Of a stretch of 64,000 nt of DNA, positions 28,432 to 35,531 are shown in pieces. This DNA comes from Microbacterium sp. cf046. Its GTDB lineage: Bacteria; Actinomycetota; Actinomycetes; Actinomycetales; Microbacteriaceae. The stretch spans positions 186,001-250,000 of the forward strand of contig NZ_FOZJ01000001.1 in assembly GCF_900114345.1 (NCBI RefSeq), in the 5' to 3' direction. Position numbers and translations under genes: made by a program. The first letter of the stretch is position 1. Each line of letters opens with the position of its first letter. The notes under the pieces were generated by a model. It had not been told where the DNA came from and ran no database searches. It saw nothing but the letters and a program-made list of their open reading frames with translations.

Positions 28432-28447
28432 TGTTTCACGTGAAACA
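28432..28447. promoter_or_regulatory. parS site 3
   Basis: Perfect TGTTTCACGTGAAACA palindrome, 32 nt from the end of the GIY-YIG gene. The same flanking word AAGTCCGA precedes sites 2 and 3, so one may be a duplication of the other. Confidence 0.95.
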
Positions 28448-28478
28448 TGAGTCGGCCACCCAGCGACCAACGGGTCGC

Positions 28479-28772
28479 TCACTCGTCTCTTGGGCGCCTC
28501 GGCTTGCGACTCAGTCCATTCAGCTTCTCCAGTTGCCCCTTCACGAGGGCGAGTCGCTTCGCACGACCCCAGCGCTGAACCTGCTTCTCGCGCAGGAAGG
28601 CATTCTCGATTCTCGAGTAGTACTCCGAGTGGAGAAGCCGCACCGGCAGTCGATTTCGGGTGTACACGGGCGCCTCGCCCTCCTGATGCTGCGCCAGGCG
28701 ACGATCGAGGTCCCAGGTCCTGCCGACGTAGAGCGAGCGGTCACTGCACTCGAGGATGTACATGAAGGGCAT
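28479..28772 (-). CDS. GIY-YIG domain protein (UPF0213/YhbQ-like)
   Basis: 97-aa single-domain protein of the small GIY-YIG group, a nuclease fold whose stand-alone bacterial members mostly lack a proven function. The GIY-YIG core is MYILECSDRSLYVGRT (about residues 4-19), with the conserved arginine in DLDRRLAQH. The conserved glutamate region is YYSRIENAFLREKQVQRWGRAKR. It sits between parS sites 3 and 4 among repeat units, an unusual place for this gene in the otherwise fixed origin neighbourhood. Start may be residue 1 or the methionine at residue 4. Confidence 0.88.
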   Translation of the reverse strand: MPFMYILECSDRSLYVGRTWDLDRRLAQHQEGEAPVYTRNRLPVRLLHSEYYSRIENAFLREKQVQRWGRAKRLALVKGQLEKLNGLSRKPRRPRDE

Positions 28773-28867
28773 GTGGATGAGTGTCGGTGATGAACAATGG
28801 CCCGGATACAGCGCGGAGGCGGGTTGTAGACGCGAAGCGCTCGCTCACCGGTTGTGGAGGAGCAGCC

Positions 28868-28933
28868 GATCTCGATACGCCCGCTCCGCGGCCTACTCGA
28901 TCACCGGGCGCTCCGCGGCCTACTCGATCACCG
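28868..28933. repeat. REP-like unit plus duplicated half unit
   Basis: One minus-oriented unit at 28868-28906 (GATCTCGATACG...CTACTCGATCACCG). It is followed at 28908-28933 by a direct repeat of its last 26 nt. Same family as the cluster at 28 kb. Confidence 0.8.
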
Positions 28934-28963
28934 GAAGGCGTGTGCGGGGTCCTCGATCGCCGA

Positions 28964-29587
28964 TCAGCGCACGGTCGCGCGAACCACCCGCGTGGGCTCG
29001 TCGAGGAGCCCTTCGCCCAGCACCTCGAGCCGCACGTTGCTCAGGCGATACTTGCGGATCTGCTTGTCGGCGGTCTCGATCTCGTTCGAGGCATTGGCGC
29101 CCTTGAGCAGGATCAGCTCCCCGCCGTCGCGCACCAGCGGTGCGGTCAGCGGCACCAGAGTGCGCAACGCGCTCACGGCGCGCGCGGTCGCGGCATCCAG
29201 AACCGGGCCGTGTCTCCAGTCCTCGGCGCGCGCACGAACCACCTCGACGTTGTCGAGACCGAGGTCCGACGCCTGCTCCGTCAGCCAGGCCACTCGGCGC
29301 TCCATCGGCTCGATCAGTATCCACTCGACGTCTGGGCGTGCGATCGCCAACACGAGCCCCGGTAGGCCGGCGCCCGATCCGACGTCGCCGACTCGCCCCG
29401 AGAAGAGCGGAGCGGCGACCGCACTGTTCAGAATGTGCCGAGTCCACAGGCGCGGGGGCTCGAGTGGGCCGATCAGGCCCCGTTCTTCGCCGTGCTCGGC
29501 CAGCGCCTGCGTGAACTGCCGCGCCAGATCGATGCGATCACCGAAGATCTCTGCGGCGACCGCGGGTTCGGGTTCGACGTCGCTCAT
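28964..29587 (-). CDS. rsmG: 16S rRNA (guanine527-N7)-methyltransferase
   Basis: Methylates G527 of 16S rRNA (GidB). 207 aa. Family motifs: LIGPLEPPRLWTRHILNSA (about residues 37-55), the SAM-binding GDVGSGAGLPGLVLAIARPD, the IEPMERRVAWLTE loop and ATARAVSALRTLVPLTAPLV. Loss of this enzyme gives low-level streptomycin resistance in many bacteria. The order rpmH-rnpA-yidD-yidC-jag-rsmG-parA-parB is the standard one. parS site 4 fills much of the 52-nt gap upstream. Confidence 0.95.
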   Translation of the reverse strand: MSDVEPEPAVAAEIFGDRIDLARQFTQALAEHGEERGLIGPLEPPRLWTRHILNSAVAAPLFSGRVGDVGSGAGLPGLVLAIARPDVEWILIEPMERRVAWLTEQASDLGLDNVEVVRARAEDWRHGPVLDAATARAVSALRTLVPLTAPLVRDGGELILLKGANASNEIETADKQIRKYRLSNVRLEVLGEGLLDEPTRVVRATVR

Positions 29588-29623
29588 CGACCGCTCCGGC
29601 GCCGCGAGCCTGACTCAGCGCGC

Positions 29624-29639
29624 CGTTTCACGTGAAACG
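29624..29639. promoter_or_regulatory. parS site 4 (variant ends)
   Basis: CGTTTCACGTGAAACG: the 14-bp core GTTTCACGTGAAAC is perfect, with outer C/G instead of T/A. It directly abuts the jag stop codon and precedes rsmG. Confidence 0.92.
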
Positions 29640-30158
29640 TCAGCCTCGGCTGATGACGGTGTGGCGGTCCGCGCCCTCGCCGTACGACTCCGAAACGAAG
29701 CCGCGCTCGGTCACGATGTCGTGCACCAGTTTCCGCTCGTAGCTCGACATCGCCGGCAGGGATGCCTGGGTGGCGCCCTCTTCGAGTCGCGCGATCGCGC
29801 GGTCCACCAGGGCTTCGAGCTCACGCTGGCGCGTGTCGCGCGAGCCGCCGATGTCGAGGATCAGCCGTGAGAAGCGCCCCGTGCGGTTCTGCACCGCGAT
29901 GCGTGTCAGTTCCTGCAGCGCCTGCACCGTATCGGGATCCGACAGCAGCGCCAGCGAGCCCGGCTGATCGGACTCCAGCGAGACATACGCGCGCCCGGAC
30001 TTCACATCCAGCGCAAGATCGCCGTCGATGTCGGCGATGTCCATGAGCTCCTCGAGGAAGTCGGCGGCGATGTCGCCTTCTTGCTCGAGCTGCTCGACGG
30101 TCGCAGCCGCGCGCTCGACCGGAGCGTCTTCGACGGGGGAGAGGTCAGGAGTGGTCAT
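29640..30158 (-). CDS. jag: Jag/KhpB-type R3H RNA-binding protein
   Basis: 172-aa single-stranded nucleic-acid-binding protein encoded beside yidC. A KH-like domain (about residues 30-90: EGDIAADFLEELMDIADIDGDLALDV) is followed by QNRTGRFSRLILDIGGSRDTRQRELEALVDRAI. The R3H domain has LPAMSSYERKLVHDIV and ERGFVSESYGEG. The Jag N-terminal domain found in firmicutes is missing, as usual in actinobacteria. ATG at 30156-30158. The family is linked to small-RNA binding and cell-size or elongation control; its precise partner here is unknown. Confidence 0.9.
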   Translation of the reverse strand: MTTPDLSPVEDAPVERAAATVEQLEQEGDIAADFLEELMDIADIDGDLALDVKSGRAYVSLESDQPGSLALLSDPDTVQALQELTRIAVQNRTGRFSRLILDIGGSRDTRQRELEALVDRAIARLEEGATQASLPAMSSYERKLVHDIVTERGFVSESYGEGADRHTVISRG

Positions 30159-30195
30159 CGGTTCCTCGAAAGTGATCGGGGTGGAAGTCAGGGAT

Positions 30196-31290
30196 TCAGG
30201 ATGCCGCGCCGGCGGCGCCGGCCGCGGGGTCGGCGGAGCCACCGGGCTTCGAGCCGGCATCGCCCGGCTGCTTCTGCGCCTGCTTCTTCGCCCGCTGCTT
30301 TCCGACCGGCTGCTGGCGCTTGGGGGCGGCGGCCTTGGCGCGCTCAGCCTCTTCGTACAGACGCTGCTGCTCGGCCTGGTACTTCTCGATCGGGATGATC
30401 TTCCCCGACGAGTCGATGGCCTTGCCCTTGCGTGAGAGGCGCTCTTCGCGCATCTTCGCGGCCTCGGAGCCCGGAGTGGGCATGTTCCGGATGACGACGA
30501 ACTGTTGGACCATCGTCCAGACGTTGCTCGTGAACCAGTAGATGACGACGCCGAGCGGGAAGAAGACGCCGGAGAACACGAAGGCGAACGGCAGCACCCA
30601 GAGCATGATCTTCTGCATCTGGTAGGCCTGGCCGGTCTTCGCCTCGGGCGACAGGTTCTTCGAGATGATCTGCAGCTGCGTGAAGAACTGGGACACGATC
30701 ATGAGGATCACGAGGACCAGCAGGATGCCGACGGTGACCTGCCAGCCGGGGGCCTGGGCCTCCCATGCGCCGACGAGCGTGTCGTGCAGCGACGCGACGC
30801 CGAACAGCTTCGCGTTGTAGAACTCCGTCATGAGCTCGTTGTTCAGCAGGCCGACTCCGGTGTGCGTCGGATCGGTCTTGATGGTCTGCACGCCGTTGAG
30901 CACGCTGAACAGCGCGAAGAACACCGGCATCTGAACCAGCAGGGGGAGGCATCCCGAGACAGGGCTCGTGCCGTGCTTCTTGTACAGGGCCATCGTCTCG
31001 CGGCTCATCGCCTCGCGGGAGAGCTGATCCTTCTTGCCCTTGTACTTCTCCTGAACTTTTCGCAGTTCAGGGGCTATTTCCATCATCTTCCGCTGGCTCT
31101 TGATCTGCTTCACGAAGAGCGGGATGAGCGCGGACCGGACCACCAGCACCAGACCGACGATCGCGAGCACCCAGGTGATGCCGGCGGCCGCCGGCAGACC
31201 CATGGCGGTGAACAGCCAATGCCACGAGACGAGCACGAGCTCCACCAGCCACTTCAGTGGCCAGAGGATGATTCCGATCAGATCCGGCAC
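30196..31290 (-). CDS. yidC: Membrane protein insertase YidC
   Basis: Inserts membrane proteins, alone or with SecYEG. 364 aa. The first membrane segment lies at about residues 10-50, followed by a cytoplasmic hairpin (KQIKSQRKMMEIAPELRKVQEKYKGKKDQLSREAMSRETM). The substrate groove contains the conserved arginine of the RSALIPLFVKQI segment. PVSGCLPLLVQMPVFFALFSVL (about residue 125) and the terminal helices with PLGVVIYWFTSNVWTMVQQ are present. The lysine/alanine-rich C-terminal tail is typical of ribosome-binding YidC tails in actinobacteria. It lies 3 nt after yidD. Confidence 0.95.
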   Translation of the reverse strand: MPDLIGIILWPLKWLVELVLVSWHWLFTAMGLPAAAGITWVLAIVGLVLVVRSALIPLFVKQIKSQRKMMEIAPELRKVQEKYKGKKDQLSREAMSRETMALYKKHGTSPVSGCLPLLVQMPVFFALFSVLNGVQTIKTDPTHTGVGLLNNELMTEFYNAKLFGVASLHDTLVGAWEAQAPGWQVTVGILLVLVILMIVSQFFTQLQIISKNLSPEAKTGQAYQMQKIMLWVLPFAFVFSGVFFPLGVVIYWFTSNVWTMVQQFVVIRNMPTPGSEAAKMREERLSRKGKAIDSSGKIIPIEKYQAEQQRLYEEAERAKAAAPKRQQPVGKQRAKKQAQKQPGDAGSKPGGSADPAAGAAGAAS

Positions 31291-31293
31291 GGA

Positions 31294-31656
31294 TCAGTCC
31301 TTTCTGAGGGAGACAGGTACGACGAACCCGCGCGGGGTCAATTCGTACCGGAAGTCCTTGTGCATGGGGACGTCGTCGACGCCGCCCTTCGCCCAGGGGT
31401 GGCAGCGAGCGATACGGGCCGCCGCCATCGCAGAGCCTTTGAGTGCGCCGTGCTGCTGCACCGCGCCGACCGCATAGGCCGAGCACGACGGGTAGTACTT
31501 GCAGACATCGCCATACGCATGGGAGATCGTCGCACGGTAACCATGGAGCAAGCTCAACACGGTGTTGCGTGGCAGGAGCGGAATCGAGCGCGTCGCCGAT
31601 GACGATTCGAAGTGGCCCTGTCCGACCGAGGCCATGGGCAGCGTTGCAGAACTCAT
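31294..31656 (-). CDS. yidD: Membrane protein insertion efficiency factor YidD
   Basis: Small membrane-associated protein that assists YidC. 120 aa from ATG (31654-31656), which overlaps the rnpA stop in ATGA. The conserved core is YRATISHAYGDVCKYYPSCSAYAVGAV (about residues 40-66) with the invariant CxxxPSCS-type cysteines. GALKGSAMAAARIARCHPWAKGGVDDVP follows. The usual length is 70-110 aa, and the first 25 residues are variable. Confidence 0.93.
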   Translation of the reverse strand: MSSATLPMASVGQGHFESSSATRSIPLLPRNTVLSLLHGYRATISHAYGDVCKYYPSCSAYAVGAVQQHGALKGSAMAAARIARCHPWAKGGVDDVPMHKDFRYELTPRGFVVPVSLRKD

Positions 31657-31988
31657 GCGGCGCTCCGGGCCAGACAGCGGACGACCTCGGCACGCAGATC
31701 TCCGAACGGGACGGTCCCGGCGTTCGGCAGAGCGCGGATCACGACGTCCGATCCTGCGTTCACCGTCGGCAGGGCCTCGGCGCAGACGGCCTTCAGGCGG
31801 CGGCGGACCGTGTTGCGCACCACGGCGGGACCGACCTGACGACTGACGATGAATCCGAAGCGCGCCGAACGGTCCTGTCCAGTCGCCGTCACGTAGGTGA
31901 CGGTGTTCGGGCCCGCGCAACGGCGACCCCTGCGGACGACGGCCTTGTAATCCGCTCCGCGGGTGAGTCGGTTCGGCCTCGCAAGCAC
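31653..31988 (-). CDS. rnpA: Ribonuclease P protein component
   Basis: Protein subunit of RNase P, which matures tRNA 5' ends. 111 aa. MLARPNRLTRGADYKAVVRRGRR at the N-terminus, RFGFIVSRQVGPAVVRNTVRRRLK (about residues 43-66) with the RNxVRRRL signature, and ALPNAGTVPFGDLRAEV at the C-terminal end. It follows rpmH after 10 nt, and its stop overlaps the yidD start. Confidence 0.95.
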   Translation of the reverse strand: MLARPNRLTRGADYKAVVRRGRRCAGPNTVTYVTATGQDRSARFGFIVSRQVGPAVVRNTVRRRLKAVCAEALPTVNAGSDVVIRALPNAGTVPFGDLRAEVVRCLARSAA

Positions 31989-31998
31989 CGCTGGGGGG

Positions 31999-32136
31999 TC
32001 AGGCCGAAAGCTCGGTGCGCCCCTTGGAGCGACGAGCGGAGAGGATGCTGCGGCCGGCGCGGGTGCGCATGCGGGCGCGGAAACCGTGCTTCTTGGCGCG
32101 GCGGCGGTTGTTGGGCTGGTACGTGCGCTTGGTCAT
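31999..32136 (-). CDS. rpmH: 50S ribosomal protein L34
   Basis: 45-aa ribosomal protein starting [19 protein letters not shown], a textbook L34 sequence, with [19 protein letters not shown] after it. ATG at 32134-32136, stop TGA at 31999-32001. It is the first gene of the minus-strand operon rpmH-rnpA-yidD-yidC-jag-rsmG and diverges from dnaA. The promoter candidate is about 90 nt upstream. Confidence 0.97.
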   Translation of the reverse strand: MTKRTYQPNNRRRAKKHGFRARMRTRAGRSILSARRSKGRTELSA

Positions 32137-32225
32137 GAGATCACTTCCGGATCAGTGTGTCGCCGGAACGCTCAGACCGGGGACGTGGGAACGGGACTGC
32201 CGTCAAGGCATAAGTCAACCGATTA

Positions 32226-32254
32226 AGGTTACGTTCCCAGCGCCGAGAACTCAA
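32226..32254 (-). promoter_or_regulatory. Candidate rpmH operon promoter
   Basis: Minus strand: -35 TTGAGT (complement of 32249-32254), 17-nt spacer, -10 TAACCT (complement of 32226-32231). It is 90 nt upstream of rpmH in the AT-richer middle of the 310-nt rpmH-dnaA gap. Confidence 0.5.
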
Positions 32255-32337
32255 ACTGAGCGGAATCGGCCCGCCATTATCCCCAATACATTCCCAGACT
32301 CCTGGCAATGACACGCGGTGCGGTCCTACAGTGGAGT

Positions 32338-32386
32338 TTGCTCCCGTGGCGCCCGCTGACTAGCGTGGCTCGGGCAGTTATCCACA
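32338..32386 (+). promoter_or_regulatory. Candidate dnaA promoter with overlapping DnaA box
   Basis: -35 TTGCTC (32338-32343), 17-nt spacer, -10 TAGCGT (32361-32366). A perfect DnaA box TTATCCACA at 32378-32386 falls just after the expected transcription start. DnaA binding there would repress dnaA, a known autoregulatory design. Confidence 0.6.
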
Positions 32387-32446
32387 GGTTCGACGTGACG
32401 ATCTCCGTCGGAAAACCTGTGATGCGTCAATTCTCCCGGGGGGGCC

Positions 32447-33874
32447 ATGTCATCGCACGAAGTTCCAGATGTTCCCGTCTGGTCAGCCGTGCTCGACGAG
32501 CTCGCCGGAGATGACCGCGTCACTCCTCAGCTGCAGGGATTCCTGAGCCTCGCCGTTCCCCAGGGCGTCATGGGCGGCACGCTCTACCTCGACGTCCCCA
32601 ACGACCTGACGGCCGCGCAGATCAACAAGCGCATGCGGACGCCGATCATGGAGGCGCTGACCCGCGTCGACCAGGATCAGCAGCACGACCCGTCCGCGAC
32701 CGCCTTCCGCGTCGTCGTGAACCCCGAGCTCGCCGACGCAAGGATGACGGCCCCGATCCCGGTGCAGCCGAACTCGCCTTCCACACCGACGCGGCAGCCG
32801 ATTCAGGAGACGATCGACGCGACGTCCGCTGCGTCGCGCAGCGACACCAGGCTGAACCCCAAGTACACGTTCGACAACTTCGTCATCGGACAGTCGAACC
32901 GCTTCGCCCACGCCGCTGCCGTGGCCGTCGCGGAGGCACCCGCCAAGGCGTACAACCCGCTCTTCATCTACGGAGACTCGGGGCTCGGCAAGACCCACCT
33001 CCTGCACGCGATCGGCGACTACGCGCTCAGCCTCTATGCCGGCATCCGCGTCAGATATGTCTCGAGTGAGGAGTTCACGAACGATTTCATCAATTCGATC
33101 GCGAACAACAGAGGCTCCGCCTTCCAGGCCAGGTACCGGGACGTCGACATCCTCCTGATCGACGACATCCAGTTCCTGCAGGGTCGTGCCGAGACCCAGG
33201 AGGCGTTCTTCCACACCTTCAACACCCTGCACGACCACGACAAACAGGTCGTCATCACCAGCGATGTTCCGCCGAAGCACCTGACCGGGTTCGAGGATCG
33301 CATGCGCAGCCGGTTCGAGTGGGGCCTCATCACCGATGTGCAGGCACCCGACCTCGAGACCCGCATCGCGATCCTCCGCAAGAAGGCCCAGAGCGAACGC
33401 CTGCACATCCCCGACGAGGTGCTCGAATACATCGCCACTGTGGTGTCGTCGAACATCCGCGAGCTCGAGGGCGCGCTCATCCGTGTCTCCGCCTTCGCGA
33501 GCCTGAACCGTTCCACCCTCGACATGTCGCTGGCGCAGACTGTTCTGCGGGACATCGTCGACCAGGACGACGCGAACGTGATCTCGCCGACCGACATCAT
33601 CACGGCGACGGCGGCGTACTTCAAGCTCACGGTCGACGACCTCTACGGCTCGAGCCGATCGCAGGCTGTCGCGACGGCGCGGCAGATCGCGATGTACCTG
33701 TGTCGTGAGCGGACCAGCCTTTCGCTGCCCAAGATCGGTCAGCTGTTCGGCAATCGGGACCACACCACGGTGATGTACGCCTACAAGAAGATCAGCGACC
33801 TGATGAAAGAGCGCCGTTCGATCTACAACCAGGTCTCCGAGATCACCGCGCAGCTCGGCCGCACGTCGCGCTGA
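32447..33874 (+). CDS. dnaA: Chromosomal replication initiator DnaA
   Basis: AAA+ initiator that binds DnaA boxes in oriC and melts the origin. 475 aa. Domain I lies at about residues 1-90, with a Pro/Thr-rich linker to about 135. Domain III begins at [22 protein letters not shown], with Walker [10 protein letters not shown] (about 175) and Walker [10 protein letters not shown] (about 235). The domain IV helix-turn-helix ends with [14 protein letters not shown] (about 434-447), the DnaA-box recognition signature. ATG 32447 is preceded by a G-rich stretch. Downstream oriC and dnaN confirm the locus. Confidence 0.98.
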   Translation: MSSHEVPDVPVWSAVLDELAGDDRVTPQLQGFLSLAVPQGVMGGTLYLDVPNDLTAAQINKRMRTPIMEALTRVDQDQQHDPSATAFRVVVNPELADARMTAPIPVQPNSPSTPTRQPIQETIDATSAASRSDTRLNPKYTFDNFVIGQSNRFAHAAAVAVAEAPAKAYNPLFIYGDSGLGKTHLLHAIGDYALSLYAGIRVRYVSSEEFTNDFINSIANNRGSAFQARYRDVDILLIDDIQFLQGRAETQEAFFHTFNTLHDHDKQVVITSDVPPKHLTGFEDRMRSRFEWGLITDVQAPDLETRIAILRKKAQSERLHIPDEVLEYIATVVSSNIRELEGALIRVSAFASLNRSTLDMSLAQTVLRDIVDQDDANVISPTDIITATAAYFKLTVDDLYGSSRSQAVATARQIAMYLCRERTSLSLPKIGQLFGNRDHTTVMYAYKKISDLMKERRSIYNQVSEITAQLGRTSR

Positions 33875-34333
33875 GCCGACTCAGCCGCCGTCGATCGAGC
33901 TGGCGGCACTGCGCCACCCTATTCCGCGGTCGATTCGTCATATGCCGCAAGAAGTCCTTGACAGGTCGCGTCCGACGGGGGGATCATGCCCGTTCTTCAC
34001 AGTGTGGAAAACCTGTGGATAACTCCGTTTCCCTGCGGAAACTCTGTGGGCGAGGGAGTGCAGCCTGTGGATGACGGATGCCGACGCCCGGCTGCCGGCA
34101 CACCTGTGGATGACGCGATCCGCAGCCGATCCACATCTCACACGGTTGTAGTTCCCCTGTCTCGACACGCATCGGCCGAGTTATCCACAGTTCCCACAGG
34201 CGTTAAGAAGAAGACAGATCTCTCTCTATAGGAAACCTGTTCGATCACCTTGAGGGTGGCCAAGCGGTCTTACGGTGCGGAGAACACAGGGCACTAGCAT
34301 GGGAGAGCCCAACAGGATGTCGAGGGAGCACCA
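33875..34333. other. Replication origin oriC
   Basis: 459-nt dnaA-dnaN gap with clustered DnaA boxes. Perfect boxes: TTATCCACA at 34181-34189 and its complement TGTGGATAA at 34014-34022. One- or two-mismatch boxes: TGTGGAAAA 34003-34011, TGTGGATGA 34066-34074 and 34105-34113, CGATCCACA 34127-34135. Weaker candidates are TGTGGGCGA 34045-34053 and TTCCCACAG 34191-34199. A purine/AT-rich tract at 34202-34235 (GTTAAGAAGAAGACAGATC and following CT repeat) directly after the last box is the likely unwinding element. No coding sequence is convincing. Confidence 0.93.
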
Positions 34334-35482
34334 GTGAAGTTCCACGTCAATCGCGATGTGTTCAGCGAAGCCGTGTCATTCGTCGTGAAGCTCCTGCCGC
34401 AGCGCAACCCCCAGCCGATTCTGGCCGGCGTGCTGATCGAGGCATCCGAGGCCGGCCTGTCTCTCGCCGCCTTCGACTACGAGGCTTCGGCGCGTACGAC
34501 GATCGAAGCCACCGTCGACGAGCCGGGCACGATCCTGGTCCATGGCCGGCTGCTCTCCGAGATCGCCAGCCGGCTGCCCAACGCTCCGATCCAGGTCGAG
34601 GTCGACGACGACGGTGGGATCGTCCTCACGTGCGGATCCGCACGCTTCACCCTCGCCTCGATGCCTGTGCAGGAGTATCCGGCCATCCCCGAGGTATCGG
34701 GCGACACCGGTCTCGTGCCCGCCGAGGACTTCGCGACCGCGATCGCGCAGGTCGCCTTCGCCGCCTCGCGCGACGATGTCACCCCGGTTCTCACCGGCGT
34801 GCAGCTCGAGGTGTCGGGCACGCAGCTGAGCCTGGTCGCGACCGACCGCTACCGTGTCGCGCTCCGAGAGATTCCCTGGGACGGCGGCACGGCATCCGAT
34901 GAGCCGACCACGGCGCTGGTGCCGGCCCGTACGCTCACCGAGGTCGGAAAGACCTTCGCGCACGGCGGTGACATCTCGATCGCATTCTCCGGTTCCGGGG
35001 ATCGGGAGATCATCGCGTTCACCGCGGGCAACAAGACCGTGACGTCGCTCCTGATCAAGGGAAACTTCCCGCCGGTCAGGCGACTGTTCCCCGAGCAGAC
35101 CGAACACCACGCGGTGCTGAACACGGCCGAGCTGGCCGAAGCCGTCCGCCGCGTCTCGCTCGTGCTCGACCGGTCGGCGCCGCTGCGCTTCACCTTCACC
35201 ACGGACAGCGTCTCGATGGACGCATCGGGCACCGAGCAGGCACGCGCATCCGAGACCGTCGACTCCAATCTCGTCGGCGATGACGTCACCCTGGGACTGA
35301 ACCCCCAGTACCTGCTCGAGTCGCTCGGTGCGGTCAAGAGCGAGTTCGTGCGGATCACCTTCACATCGAGCGACAACGCGAACAAGCTCAGCCCTGTACT
35401 GATCACGCCGCAGACTTCGGTCGACAAGGGCGGCGCAGAGTCCTTCAAGTACCTGCTCCAGCCGAACCTGCTCCTGCGCTGA
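34334..35482 (+). CDS. dnaN: DNA polymerase III beta sliding clamp
   Basis: Ring-shaped processivity factor. 382 aa, GTG start. It begins MKFHVNRDVFSEAVSFVVKLLPQRNPQPILAGVLIEA and contains the three-fold repeated clamp domains. ASMPVQEYPAIP (about residue 115), LVATDRYRVALREIPW (about 175) and KGNFPPVRRLFPEQ (about 245) are the usual signatures. The C-terminus is SFKYLLQPNLLLR in place of the common MPMRL ending. A strong hairpin sits immediately after the stop. Confidence 0.97.
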   Translation: MKFHVNRDVFSEAVSFVVKLLPQRNPQPILAGVLIEASEAGLSLAAFDYEASARTTIEATVDEPGTILVHGRLLSEIASRLPNAPIQVEVDDDGGIVLTCGSARFTLASMPVQEYPAIPEVSGDTGLVPAEDFATAIAQVAFAASRDDVTPVLTGVQLEVSGTQLSLVATDRYRVALREIPWDGGTASDEPTTALVPARTLTEVGKTFAHGGDISIAFSGSGDREIIAFTAGNKTVTSLLIKGNFPPVRRLFPEQTEHHAVLNTAELAEAVRRVSLVLDRSAPLRFTFTTDSVSMDASGTEQARASETVDSNLVGDDVTLGLNPQYLLESLGAVKSEFVRITFTSSDNANKLSPVLITPQTSVDKGGAESFKYLLQPNLLLR

Positions 35483-35483
35483 C

Positions 35484-35508
35484 CGCCGGGGTGGTGGACA
35501 CCCCGGCG
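35484..35508 (+). terminator. Hairpin immediately after dnaN
   Basis: CGCCGGGGTG (35484-35493) pairs perfectly with CACCCCGGCG (35499-35508), loop of 5 nt, 1 nt after the dnaN stop. There is no U-tract, which is common for actinobacterial terminators. It separates dnaN from the following ATPase gene. Confidence 0.75.
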
Positions 35509-35531
35509 ACCGTGCCACCAGACTGTGAGCC

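Larger units (their letters stand above)
32137..32446. other. rpmH-dnaA intergenic region
   Basis: No gene visible. The left half holds the rpmH promoter candidate. The right half holds a dnaA promoter candidate and one perfect DnaA box. AT content is locally higher than in the flanking genes (for example 32215-32300). Nothing else stands out. Confidence 0.7.

Noticed and set aside
27900..28480. CRISPR array in the repeat cluster
   Set aside because: Repeats alternate in orientation, are imperfect, and have no unique equal-length spacers or cas genes; they are REP/BIME-like units.
34245..34301. dnaN promoter from TTGAGG and TACGGT or TAGCAT
   Set aside because: Spacers are 15 nt or lack a -35; too weak to annotate.
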